From NCBI RefSeq assembly GCF_013170705.1, contig NZ_CP033334.1:6797501-6861500 (forward strand): 64,000 nt of DNA. Direction: 5' to 3'. A program made the position numbers and the translations under genes. Source of the DNA: Mesorhizobium loti. GTDB lineage: Bacteria > Pseudomonadota > Alphaproteobacteria > Rhizobiales > Rhizobiaceae. How positions within the stretch are numbered: the stretch's first letter is position 1; every line of letters begins with the position of its first letter. The notes beneath the pieces are model-generated. The model was not told the DNA's origin, did no database searches, and was given only the letters and a program-made list of their open reading frames with translations. Below, piece by piece: positions 27,836-38,600 of the stretch.

Positions 27836-27878
27836 TACAGCGCCGCGCGTCCTGTTGGACGCGCAAAGGACGCTGTAA
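27835..27878. repeat. palindromic intergenic repeat between fadJ and the thioesterase gene
   Basis: Outer arms TTACAGCG and CGCTGTAA and inner arms GCGCGTCC and GGACGCGC. On the minus strand it matches the copy at 18996-19038 almost base for base. Its first base is the A of the thioesterase start codon. Confidence 0.72.
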
Positions 27879-27900
27879 CACTTTCGACTCTACCCATGCG

Positions 27901-30120
27901 TCAGGCGGCTTGCTTCACGTCACCCTTGGCATAGGGGTCGAAGCGTTCGTAGAAGGTCTCGCCCTTCTCGGCCATGTCGATGAGAAGCCTGGGCGCCTTG
28001 AATTCGGCGCCGTATTTCTTCTGCAGCCCCTTGGCGATCTTGACGAAGCGCTTGGCGCCGATGCCGTCGATATAGGACAGCGCACCGCCGGTATAGGGCG
28101 CGAAGCCGAAGGCCAGGATCGACCCAACATCGGCCTCGCGCGGATCGGTGACGATGCCCTCTTCCATCACCCGTGCCGCCTCCAGGGCGATGGTGACGAG
28201 CAACCGCTGCTGGAGTTCCTCGTAATCGACTGTCTCGGGCTCTAGCTGCGGATAGAGGTCCTTCAACCCCGGCCACAGCTTCTTCTTGGCGGGCTTGGCC
28301 GGATAGTCATAAAAGCCCTTGCCATTCTTGCGGCCGAAACGGCCATGGTCGTCGACCATGGTGTTGATCAGCGCCATCTGCCTGGGGTCGACGGCCTTGT
28401 CGCCGAGATCCCTGATGGTCTGCTTCATGATCTTCTGGGCAAGGTCGATCGCCGTCTCGTCGGTCAGCGCCAGCGGGCCAACCGGCATGCCGGCGGCCTT
28501 TGCCGCATTCTCGATCATCGGCGCGGGAACGCCTTCGATCAGCATCTTGTAGGCCTCAGACATATAGCGCAGCACGCAGCGATTGACGTAGAAGCCGCGC
28601 GTGTCGTTGACGACGATCGGCGTCTTCTTGATGGCGCGGACGAAGTCGATCGCGGTCGCCAGCGCCTTGTCGCCGGTCTTCTTGCCCAAAATGATCTCGA
28701 CCAGCATCATCTTGTCGACCGGCGAGAAGAAGTGAATGCCGACAAAATTCTTCGGCCGCGCCGAATTCTTGGCCAGCGAGGTGATCGGGATGGTCGAAGT
28801 GTTGGAGGCGAAGATCGCCGACGACTTCAGCACCGCTTCCGCCTGCTCGGTGGCGGCCTTCTTGACAGCGGAATCCTCGAACACCGCCTCGACGACGAGG
28901 TCGCAACCGGCAAGGTCGGCATAGTCGGCCGTGGGCGTGATCAGCGACAGGAGCTTGTCCTTCTCCTCCGGCTTGGCGCGGCCCTTCTTGACCTGATCCG
29001 AGACCAGGCTGTCGGAATGCGCCTTGCCCTTCTGAGCGGACTCGATATCGCGGTCGAGCAGCACCACCGGGATACCGGCCTTGGCCGTGACATAAGCGAT
29101 GCCGGCGCCCATGAAACCGGCGCCGAGAATGCCGATCTTCTTGAATTTGGTTTCCGGCACGCCGGCCGGGCGGCGCGCGCCCTTGTTCAATTCCTGCAGC
29201 GATACGAACAGCGAGCGGATCATCGCCGCCGCTTCCCTGGTCCGCATGATCTCGGTGAAATAGCGCTGCTCGATCCTGAGCGCGGTGTCGAACGGCACCA
29301 GCAGGCCTTCATAGACGCATTTCAGGATGGCGGCGGCGGCCGGGTAATTGCCATAGGTCTCCCGACGCAGGATGGCGATGGCCGGCGGCCAGAGATTGAA
29401 GCCGGCCGGCGAATAGATCTGGCCGCCGGGCAGCTTGAAGCCCTTCTCGTCCCAGGGCTGGACGGCCTTCAGGCCGTTCTTGATCATGGCCTTTGCCGTC
29501 TCGATCAGCTTGGCTGGCTCGGCTATCTCGTGGATAAGGCCCATGGCCTTGGCCTTCTGCGGCGACAGGTTCTGGCCCGAGGTCAGCATCTGCAGCGCCT
29601 GCTGCTGATCGGTCAGCCGCGGCACGCGCTGGGTGCCGCCGGCGCCGGGGAAGATACCGACCTTGACTTCCGGCAGGGCCATCTTGACCTTGTCCGAGTC
29701 AGCCGCGACGCGGCCGTGGCAGGCCAGCGACAGTTCGAAGGCACCGCCCATGCAGGTGCCGTTGATCGCCGACACCCAAGGCTTGCCGGACGTTTCGAGC
29801 TTGCGCCACAGGCCGCCCATGCGGCCGGCATTGTCGAACAGCAGCTTTGCCGCCTTCTCCGGATCCTTGTCTTTCTCCATGGCAAAGACCGCCAGCATCT
29901 TCTGGAGCATGGTGAGATCGGCGCCGCCGGAGAAGCTGTCCTTGCCCGAGGTGATCACCGCACCCTTGATGCCGGCATCGGCCACCACCTGGTCGATGAT
30001 CTTGTCCAACTCGCCCATCACCTCCTCGGTGAACACGTTCATCGAGCGGTCGGGCATGTTCCAGGTGACGAGCGCAATGCCGTCAGCGTCGGTGTCGAGG
30101 GTGAAATTGATGTAGCTCAT
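27901..30120 (-). CDS. fadJ: bifunctional enoyl-CoA hydratase / 3-hydroxyacyl-CoA dehydrogenase
   Basis: Multifunctional beta-oxidation alpha subunit, 739 aa. The N-terminal crotonase domain (residues about 1-190; [44 protein letters not shown]) hydrates enoyl-CoA; the NAD-binding part (about 328-510; [21 protein letters not shown]) and the C-terminal dehydrogenase domains oxidise 3-hydroxyacyl-CoA. It starts 13 bases after the thiolase stop with GGGGAGAG upstream, so the two are co-translated. FadB and FadJ cannot be told apart surely; the symbol is by similarity. Confidence 0.93.
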   Translation of the reverse strand: MSYINFTLDTDADGIALVTWNMPDRSMNVFTEEVMGELDKIIDQVVADAGIKGAVITSGKDSFSGGADLTMLQKMLAVFAMEKDKDPEKAAKLLFDNAGRMGGLWRKLETSGKPWVSAINGTCMGGAFELSLACHGRVAADSDKVKMALPEVKVGIFPGAGGTQRVPRLTDQQQALQMLTSGQNLSPQKAKAMGLIHEIAEPAKLIETAKAMIKNGLKAVQPWDEKGFKLPGGQIYSPAGFNLWPPAIAILRRETYGNYPAAAAILKCVYEGLLVPFDTALRIEQRYFTEIMRTREAAAMIRSLFVSLQELNKGARRPAGVPETKFKKIGILGAGFMGAGIAYVTAKAGIPVVLLDRDIESAQKGKAHSDSLVSDQVKKGRAKPEEKDKLLSLITPTADYADLAGCDLVVEAVFEDSAVKKAATEQAEAVLKSSAIFASNTSTIPITSLAKNSARPKNFVGIHFFSPVDKMMLVEIILGKKTGDKALATAIDFVRAIKKTPIVVNDTRGFYVNRCVLRYMSEAYKMLIEGVPAPMIENAAKAAGMPVGPLALTDETAIDLAQKIMKQTIRDLGDKAVDPRQMALINTMVDDHGRFGRKNGKGFYDYPAKPAKKKLWPGLKDLYPQLEPETVDYEELQQRLLVTIALEAARVMEEGIVTDPREADVGSILAFGFAPYTGGALSYIDGIGAKRFVKIAKGLQKKYGAEFKAPRLLIDMAEKGETFYERFDPYAKGDVKQAA

Positions 30121-30133
30121 TGTTCTCTCCCCG

Positions 30134-31342
<1,209 letters not shown>

Positions 31343-31375
31343 TTCCTTGCTCCTTGGGTTTGCCGGCCGCCACTC

Positions 31376-32545
31376 TCAGAGAGAGCGTCCGATCAGCAAT
31401 TTCATGATCTCGTTGGTGCCGCCGTAGATGCGCTGGACGCGAGCGTCGCGGAACATGCGGGCGATCGGATATTCATTCATGTAGCCATAGCCGCCATGCA
31501 ATTGAAGGCATTCGTCGACGACTTTTCCCTGCAGGTCGGAGAGCCAGTATTTGGCCATCGAGGCCGTCACCGGATCGAGGCCGCCATTGATGTGGCGGGT
31601 GACGCAATCATTGTAGAAGACGCGGCCGATGGTGGCCTCGGTCTTGAGCTCGGCCAGCTTGAACTGGGTGTTCTGGAAGTCGATGATCGCCTTGCCGAAG
31701 GCCTTGCGTTCCTTCACGTAATCGATGGTCAGCGCCAGCGCCCGCTCGATCATGGCGATGGCGCCGGTGCCGATCTGCAACCGCTCCTGCGGCAGCTGCT
31801 GCATCAGCTGGATGAAGCCCTGCCCTTCCTCGTGGCCAAGCAGATTGGCGGTCGGCACGCGCACGTCGTTGAAGAACAGTTCCGACGTGTCGTTGGCCTT
31901 CAGACCGATCTTGTCGAGGTTGCGGCCGCGCTCGAAACCGTCGACCTCGTCGGTCTCGACGACGATCAGCGAGGTGCCCTTGGCGCCCTTTTCCGGATCG
32001 GTCTTGGTGACGACGATGATGAAGTTGGCGAGCTGGCCGTTGGTGATGAAGGTCTTGGAGCCGTTGATCCGGTACTGGTTGCCGTCTTTCTCGGCCCGCG
32101 TCTTGACGCCCTGCAGGTCGGAGCCGGCGCCTGGTTCGGTCATGGCGATGGCGCCGATCAGCTCGCCGGTCGCGAGCTTCGGCAGCCACTTCTTCTTCTG
32201 CTCCTCGGAGCCGTAGTGAAGGATGTAGGGCGCGACGATCGAATTGTGCAGGCCGATGCCGAAACCGTCGACGCCGACATGGCCGATCGCCTCGATGATG
32301 GCGCTCTCATGCGCGAAGGTGCCGCCGGAGCCGCCATATTCCTCCGGCATCGAGGCGCAGAGCAGGCCGGCGGCACCGGCCTTCAGCCAGCTCTCGCGGT
32401 CGACCATCTCGTTCTTCTCGAACTCGTCGTAGCGCGGCGCGATCTCCTCCGCCATGAAGCGGGTTGCCATGTCGTAGAGCATGCCGACCTCGTCCGCCGC
32501 CCAGGCGGGCTTGGGAAGGCCAAGAATTTCGGCGGGGTTGGTCAT
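31376..32545 (-). CDS. acyl-CoA dehydrogenase
   Basis: A 389-aa FAD enzyme that makes the 2-enoyl-CoA. It has AMTEPGAGSDLQGVKT, the FAD/substrate motif KTFITNGQLA, QLHGGYGYMNEYPIARMFRD and the C-terminal YGGTNEIMKLLIGRSL, the usual acyl-CoA dehydrogenase layout. The catalytic Glu probably lies in YGGTNE. The ATG at 32545 is the family start; the frame stays open to 32641 through non-conserved sequence. Substrate (branched, medium or short chain) is not evident. Confidence 0.9.
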   Translation of the reverse strand: MTNPAEILGLPKPAWAADEVGMLYDMATRFMAEEIAPRYDEFEKNEMVDRESWLKAGAAGLLCASMPEEYGGSGGTFAHESAIIEAIGHVGVDGFGIGLHNSIVAPYILHYGSEEQKKKWLPKLATGELIGAIAMTEPGAGSDLQGVKTRAEKDGNQYRINGSKTFITNGQLANFIIVVTKTDPEKGAKGTSLIVVETDEVDGFERGRNLDKIGLKANDTSELFFNDVRVPTANLLGHEEGQGFIQLMQQLPQERLQIGTGAIAMIERALALTIDYVKERKAFGKAIIDFQNTQFKLAELKTEATIGRVFYNDCVTRHINGGLDPVTASMAKYWLSDLQGKVVDECLQLHGGYGYMNEYPIARMFRDARVQRIYGGTNEIMKLLIGRSL

Positions 32546-32580
32546 GTGGATATGGTACTCCTCCCAGAGCGCATCGTCAG

Positions 32581-32615
32581 GGTTGAGGCCGGCGCACGTC
32601 ACGCGGGCCTCAACC
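32581..32615. repeat. inverted repeat between the two acyl-CoA dehydrogenase genes
   Basis: Perfect 10-base arms GGTTGAGGCC (32581-32590) and GGCCTCAACC (32606-32615), with a second, smaller CTCCC/GGGAG hairpin just after (about 32620-32634). It may separate the mRNA into segments of different stability. Confidence 0.55.
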
Positions 32616-32647
32616 GACCCTCCCCTCGAGGGAGAGGGCAACCATCT

Positions 32648-34438
32648 TTAGAACGCTTCCGCGGGCAGGGCCATCAGCGTGTCCGCGCCACTCGAAATAC
32701 GGGCGAGATGGGCCGACGTCTCCGGCATGATCCGCTCCATGAAGAAGCGCGCCGTCACCACCTTGTTGTCGTAGAAGGACTGGGTGCCGTTGGCGCCGGT
32801 CTTGCCCTGTGCCACCTTGGCCATCTGCGCCCACATGTAGCCCAGCGCCACAAGGCCGAAGAGGTGCATATAGTCTGTCGAGGCCGCACCGGCATTGTCG
32901 GGCTTGGCCATACCGTTCTGCACCAGCCACATGGTCGCCGCCTGCAGGTCGTTGAGACCCTTCTTCAATCCCTTGGTGAAGGGCGCCATCTTCTCGTCGG
33001 CGCGGTTTTCCTCGCAGAATTCGCCGACCTCCTTGAAGAAGGCCTGGACGGCGCGACCGCCATTCAGGCCGAGTTTGCGGCCGACGAGGTCGAGCGCCTG
33101 GATGCCGTTGGCGCCTTCATAGATCATGGCGATGCGGGCATCGCGCACGAACTGGCTCATGCCGTGTTCTTCGATATAGCCGTGGCCGCCGAACACCTGC
33201 TGGGCCATCACCGCATGGTCGAAACCCTTGTCGGTGAGCACGCCCTTGACCACCGGCGTCATCAGCCCGGTGTAGTCGTCGGCGGCCTGGCGGTCCTTGT
33301 CGTCGGCGGAGCGGTGGGCAATGTCGGACTTGATCGCCGTCCACAGCGCCAGCGCGCGGCCGGCCTCGTTGAAGGCCTTCATGGTCATCAGCGAACGGCG
33401 GATGTCGGGATGGACGATGATCGGGTCGGCCTTCTTGTCCGGCGCCTTGGCGCCTGACAGCGAACGGCCCTGCAAGCGGTCCTTGGCGTAGGCGACGGCG
33501 TTCTGGTAGGCAATCTCCGACAGCGACAGCCCTTGCAGGCCGACGCCAAGGCGGGCCTCGTTCATCATCGTGAACATCGCCTTGAGGCCACCATTCTCCT
33601 CGCCGAGCAGCGTGCCTTCGGCCTCGTCATAGTTCATGACGCAGGTCGAATTGCCGTGGATGCCCATCTTCTCCTCGATCGAGCCGCAGGAGAGCGTGTT
33701 CTTCTCGCCCGGATTGCCCGACGCATCGAGCTTGAGCTTCGGCACGATGAACAGCGATATGCCCTTCACACCTTCCGGCGCGCCCTCGATGCGGGCCAGC
33801 ACCAGATGGACGATGTTGTCCGACATGTCGTGCTCGCCGGCCGAGATGAAGATCTTCTGGCCTGAAATCCTGTAGGTGCCGTTGCCATTCGGCACCGCCT
33901 TGGTGCGCAGCAGGCCGAGATCGGTGCCGCAATGCGGCTCGGTGAGGTTCATGGTGCCGGTCCAGGAGCCCTCGACCATCCTGGGCAGCCAGGTCGCCTT
34001 CTGCTCATCGGTGCCGTGGGTGATGATCGCCGCGATCGCGCCCTGCGTCAGGCCCGGATACATCATCAGCGACATGTTGGCCGAGACCATGTATTCGGCG
34101 ACGGCCGTGTGGACGGCATAGGGCAGGCCCTGGCCGCCGAACTCGACCGGTGCGGCCAACCCCATCCAGCCGCCCTCGCGATACTGGTCGAAGGCCTCCT
34201 TGAAGCCTTTTGGCGTCGTCACCGAGCCGTCGTCGTGACGCACGCAGCCTTCCATGTCGCCGACGCGGTTGAGCGGATGCATGACATTTTCGGCGAGCTT
34301 GGCGCCCTCGGCGAGGATCGCTTCCAGAACGTCGGGCGTGGCGTCGGCAAATCCGGGAAGGTTGGAATAGCGCTGATAGCCTAGCACCTCGGTGAGTACG
34401 AACAGCGTATCCTGAACCGGAGCCCTGTATGTCGGCAT
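32648..34438 (-). CDS. large acyl-CoA dehydrogenase (DmdC-like, ~600 aa)
   Basis: A 596-aa acyl-CoA dehydrogenase of the long subclass (N-terminal extension, FAD core, C-terminal extra domain) whose best-known member is 3-methylmercaptopropionyl-CoA dehydrogenase DmdC. Core motifs: [51 protein letters not shown] and [17 protein letters not shown]. Whether it acts on DMSP breakdown products, long-chain or other acyl-CoAs is open; the pathway company is general beta-oxidation. The start has GGAG upstream, and a MerR-type operator lies about 93 bases before it. Confidence 0.88.
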   Translation of the reverse strand: MPTYRAPVQDTLFVLTEVLGYQRYSNLPGFADATPDVLEAILAEGAKLAENVMHPLNRVGDMEGCVRHDDGSVTTPKGFKEAFDQYREGGWMGLAAPVEFGGQGLPYAVHTAVAEYMVSANMSLMMYPGLTQGAIAAIITHGTDEQKATWLPRMVEGSWTGTMNLTEPHCGTDLGLLRTKAVPNGNGTYRISGQKIFISAGEHDMSDNIVHLVLARIEGAPEGVKGISLFIVPKLKLDASGNPGEKNTLSCGSIEEKMGIHGNSTCVMNYDEAEGTLLGEENGGLKAMFTMMNEARLGVGLQGLSLSEIAYQNAVAYAKDRLQGRSLSGAKAPDKKADPIIVHPDIRRSLMTMKAFNEAGRALALWTAIKSDIAHRSADDKDRQAADDYTGLMTPVVKGVLTDKGFDHAVMAQQVFGGHGYIEEHGMSQFVRDARIAMIYEGANGIQALDLVGRKLGLNGGRAVQAFFKEVGEFCEENRADEKMAPFTKGLKKGLNDLQAATMWLVQNGMAKPDNAGAASTDYMHLFGLVALGYMWAQMAKVAQGKTGANGTQSFYDNKVVTARFFMERIMPETSAHLARISSGADTLMALPAEAF

Positions 34439-34530
34439 GCTTTTTCTCCACCCTGCGGACCTGGTCCGAAAGCCCCGAATTCATGTGTCAGGGCAGCATG
34501 CGGACCCGTGTTGGAGCCGAGATAGCAAAA

Positions 34531-34554
34531 ATTGACGTTTGCGTAAACGTCAAT
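34531..34554. promoter_or_regulatory. MerR-type operator upstream of the acyl-CoA operon
   Basis: Ten-base perfect arms ATTGACGTTT and AAACGTCAAT around GCGT, centred about 105 bases before the acyl-CoA dehydrogenase start. It resembles the ACGTtnACGT boxes of MerR-family LiuR-like regulators, and a partial match lies before the merR gene. Confidence 0.65.
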
Positions 34555-34660
34555 TTCTTCGATGCGATAAGATTTCCCCCTACCAAGCCTGGTGAGCCTA
34601 GCGGCGCAACGTCGTGCGGGCCAGAGCCGAGGGATCGGAGAGAGGCAGATTCACAAAGCG

Positions 34661-34690
34661 AAAAAGCCGCGTGGCAGAGCCACGCGGCTT
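34661..34690 (-). terminator. intrinsic terminator after the merR gene
   Basis: Perfect 12-bp arms (34664-34675 and 34679-34690, loop of three) are followed on the minus strand by five T residues, 26 bases past the merR stop. It separates merR from the acyl-CoA dehydrogenase promoter. The rest of the 34439-34715 gap shows only the operator palindrome. Confidence 0.9.
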
Positions 34691-34715
34691 GATCGTGCCG
34701 GAACCGGCGGTTTGC

Positions 34716-35177
34716 TTAGCTTGCGACGCTCGCCTGCGGCGCCGTGCGCTCGGCCAGCATCTGGCGAACCGCCGACATCGAGCCGGAAAGTTCGTTGATG
34801 GCGTCGTCGATCAGCGCTCGCTGCTTCTGCAGGCGGGCAAGCTGCTTCTCCGACTTGTCCAGCGCCAGCCGCAGCTGCTTGGTGTTGGAACCGGTCGGAT
34901 CGTATAGATCCATCATCTGCTTGACGTCGCGCAGCGAGAACCCGACCTTGCGGCCAAGCAGGATCAGCTTCAGCCGGGCCTTGTCGCGGCGTGTGTAGAG
35001 ACGGGTCGAACCGTCGCGCTGCGGGTTGAGCAGGCCCTTGTCTTCGTAGAAACGCAGCGTACGCAGCGTCACGCCGTATTTCTTGGCCATTTCGCCGATG
35101 CGGACGAGGTCCTCACCGGCTTCGACAGATACATTATTGGTATTGGCGGCGGTCTCGCCGGCCGAGATAAGCTTCAT
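34716..35177 (-). CDS. MerR-family regulator of the acyl-CoA operon
   Basis: A 153-aa regulator. Residues about 23-90 are the winged HTH (VRIGEMAKKYGVTLRTLRFYEDKGLL, STRLYTRRDKARLKLIL), followed by a dimer coiled coil (LDKSEKQLARLQKQRALIDDAI). No metal-binding Cys is visible, so it probably senses an acyl-CoA or related metabolite, as LiuR-type MerR proteins do (inference). It lies upstream of the acyl-CoA genes, with ACGT-type operators before them and before itself. I chose the ATG at 35177. Confidence 0.88.
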   Translation of the reverse strand: MKLISAGETAANTNNVSVEAGEDLVRIGEMAKKYGVTLRTLRFYEDKGLLNPQRDGSTRLYTRRDKARLKLILLGRKVGFSLRDVKQMMDLYDPTGSNTKQLRLALDKSEKQLARLQKQRALIDDAINELSGSMSAVRQMLAERTAPQASVAS

Positions 35178-35303
35178 GGTCACTGGCTTTCCCCGTCTGG
35201 TGGCGTCGCGGTCCTGGACCATGCGTCGCCTGACTGGAAGCGGGGGCGTGCTTCCGGCCGTGGTTTCGACAAACAAAATCGCAAACAGCACACTCGAATG
35301 CGC

Positions 35304-35322
35304 CTTTTACGTTTACGTCAAT
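35304..35322. promoter_or_regulatory. partial MerR operator before merR (autoregulation)
   Basis: Core ACGTTTACGT (35309-35318) with flank TTTT and CAATT, matching one side of the operator at 34531-34554. It lies about 127 bases before merR. Confidence 0.5.
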
Positions 35323-35416
35323 TCTATACCGATAGCCGCCTCATGACGCAAGGGGCGTTCTATGAAGGCGCTTTATGCCGCACCGCGGGCAGCGGCAGCC
35401 AACTTCTTGCAACTTC

Positions 35417-35431
35417 TTAAGCTTGGTTAAC
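35417..35431. promoter_or_regulatory. possible CtrA-binding site upstream of the podJ-like gene
   Basis: TTAA, six bases, TTAAC. The CtrA consensus has seven bases between the TTAA halves, so this is one short. Confidence 0.3.
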
Positions 35432-35635
35432 GCGTTGTTTACCACGTTGAGGGAAATGTGGGCGCGTCGGCTACCCGTGTTTATCCTGTATCGAATTTTT
35501 CACGGTTTTTCGGAGCGCGGGTGAACCCCCGGGAAGCTTGTCTTCCACCGTGGCATGGAAGCGCGGTCGCCTTCGTTCCGGCAGGGACTTGGGGAGCTGG
35601 CCGCAAGCCGGCCAATCTGAAAGACGGACGCACCG

Positions 35636-38600
35636 ATGAACAGCAAGCGGTCCTACCTCGACACACTCAACGCCGGCAGGCAGCGCAGGCCGCAGACCAC
35701 GCTCGAGCAGCTGAACCGTTCGCTGGAGACGCTGGAGCAGCGATTGGGGCAGACCCGCGAGGAGGTGACGGCACGTCCGGCTCCGCGCCAATACGGCGCC
35801 GACCCGCGTTATCCCGCCATGGAGCCGCGCTACCCCGCCGCGCAGCCAACCGGCCAGCAGCGCTGGTACGAGGATCCGCAACCGGCACCACGCCCGCAGA
35901 GCCCGGCGCCAGCCCCTTCATTCGACCAGAATTACCAAGCCATCGCCCGCGACATCGACCGTGTGCGCGGCCAGGAAGACAGTGTCGCCATGGTCGGCAA
36001 GATCGCCGGCGAGCTGCGCGGCATGCGCGAGGAACTGCGCCACCAGATGACGGCAGGCCTGCAGCGCGAATTCGATGCGCTGCGCAAGGATATCGACCGC
36101 GCCTTCCAGGCGAACGCCAAGCCCGGCGCGGCAGGCAAGGGCAGCGCCGAACTCGGCGTCGAGTTCGAACGGCTTTCCGGCGCCATCAAGTCGCTGTCGG
36201 AGAAGAGCGACGACAGAAGCGTCAATCTGCTGCGGCTGGAGCTCGAGCAGGTCAAGGCCGCGCTCGACACGCTGGCGCGCGAGGAGAGCGTGCAGAAGGT
36301 CGACCGCCGCTGGGACGAATTCGACCGCCGCTGGACGGCTTTCGAAGACCGCGTCGACGCCGACCAGCGCAAACGCTCCGACGATCCCGCCCTTGCGGCG
36401 CTGACCGACCGGCTGGAGCAGATCAGCAACGCCGTCAACAACCTGCCGGAATCGCTGTCGCTGCGCTCGCTCGAGGAAAAGGTCCGTACCCTGGCCGGCG
36501 CTGTCGATCACTTCGCCAGCCAGCAGCAGGACAATCGCGGCGGTGACACGCTTGCCATGATCGACGAGCGGCTGGACGAGATCTCCCGCGCCATCGTGGC
36601 CTCGACGGTCGCGGCACAGGCCAATTCGGTCGACCACGAAGCCTTCGACCGCATCGAGAAGCGCATCGACTCGCTCGCCCGGCAGATCGAGGAAGTGGCA
36701 CAGGATCGCCCAGGCGACGCTGTCATGGATCGGCTGAGCACGCTATCGAGCCGGGTCGACGAACTCGCCGGCCGCGCCAACCTTCCCGAACAGGCGATGG
36801 AACGGCTGGCCAAGCAGATCACGCTCATCGCCGACAAGATCGACCAGGCGCCGGCCATGCCCGACGCCGACTATATCTTCCAGGGGCTCGAGCAGCGCTT
36901 CGATGTGCTGTCCGGCATGATGGAACGCCGGCAGGGCGACGCCATCGAACAGGGCAACATGCTGTTTCGCGATCTCGAGCGCCGCCTGGACGAGGTTGCC
37001 GACCGGCTCGACCAGCGCATCGTGCCGCAAGTGGACAGCGCCGGCATCATGGAAGCCATCGACGCACGCTTCACCGCGCTCGCGACGCGCATGGAGACGC
37101 GCGTTCCCGATCCGGCCGGCGAAGCGGCGATCCGTGGCCTGGAAAGCCGGCTCGAGGACATTTCCAGCCGGCTCGACGCATCGGCGGCCCAGGTGGCCGG
37201 CATCGACCCGGCGCTGATCCGCAGCCTGGAAGCGCAGGTCGCCGGCCTGTCCGCCCATCTTTCCAGGCCGAGCACCCCACTTCCGGAATTCGAGGACATC
37301 AGCCCGCGCCTCGACGAAATCGAGAAGGCGCTGGCCGGCACCCGCGATTCCATCCTCGGCGCGGCACGCGAAGCGGCCGAGAACGCGGTGCGTTCGCTGG
37401 CCGGGTCGAGCGCCAACACGACGGCCGTTTCCGGCCTCGCCCAGGACCTGAAGACGCTGGAAACGCTGACGCGGCGTTCCGACGAGCGCAATTCGAGAAC
37501 GTTTGAGGCCATCCACGACACATTGCTCAAGATCGTCGACAGGCTTGGTTCGCTGGAGACCAGCGAACCGTCCGAAGCGGTGAGCGAGCTTCTGGACACG
37601 CGATCGGACGAAGCGGCCGGCAAGCGCCGCACGCGGATCGCCAAGATGGCTGTCGAGGCACCGTCCCTGGATATCGACGCGCCTATGCCGCTGACCGGCG
37701 ACATGGCCGATCTCGACGGCCGCGCCGCCGCCATACTGCGCAACGAGCACGGCGCACGTGGCGACCTGGGCACGCGTGGCGACTTGGGCACGCGTGGCGA
37801 CCTGGGCACGCGCACGCCGGCGGAAGCAGCCGCGGCTGCCGCCATCGCAGCCCTCGGGTCCGACACCATCGCCGAGAAGGACCAGCCGGCAGGCCGCAAA
37901 TCGATGTTCGGCGGGCTGGCACGCGCCTTCAAGGGCAAGAAGGCGGCTGATATTCCGCCACTGGCCGGCTCGGCGCCGAGCAGCGATGTCCCGAATGTCG
38001 ATCTCGACGAGCCCCTCGACCCGAAAGTGGCCAATCGCCCGCTGGAGCCCGGCTCCGGTGCGCCGGACCTCAACGCCATCATGAAGCGGGTGCGCGACGA
38101 GCGTGGTCAGCCGGCCAAGCTCAGCGAAGGCGACGCCGCGAAGTCCGACTTCATCGCCGCCGCTCGGCGCGCGGCCCAGGCCGCCGCGGCCGAGGCCGAC
38201 GCCTTGAAGCGCCAGTCGACGATGAAGGGACCGGTGAAGGCGCTCAGGATCGGCGACCTGCTCAAGGCGCGGCGCAAGCCGATCCTGATGGCGGCGGCGG
38301 CGATCATGCTTGCGCTTGCCGGCCTGCAGCTCGGCAAGGCGTTTTTCTCGGATCCCGCCCAGGTGGCAAACAATGACGCGGCACCGATCGTCGCCGCGAA
38401 GCCTGTACAAACTGCGTCCGTCGACACGACGAGCCAGCCGAAGGCGGAAGCCCAGTCGGCCGCAACGGACAGTGCGCCGTCCCGCGCCGTCAGGCAGGCG
38501 GAACCATCCCCGTCCGCGACCAAGGACGACATGGTGACGCAGACCGCCCTGGCGATGCCGTCGGACATGGATGCAATGGCGGATACAGCACCGGTTGCGG

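Larger units (their letters stand above)
35178..35635. other. intergenic region between divergent merR and podJ-like genes
   Basis: 458 bases with promoters for both genes. It contains the partial MerR operator at 35304-35322 and a CtrA-like TTAA pair at 35417-35431. I see no small ORF with a convincing ribosome-binding site. Confidence 0.5.

Noticed and set aside
37757..37810. Short tandem repeats considered as a CRISPR
   Set aside because: Units are 18 bases with no spacers and encode an in-frame RGDLGT repeat.
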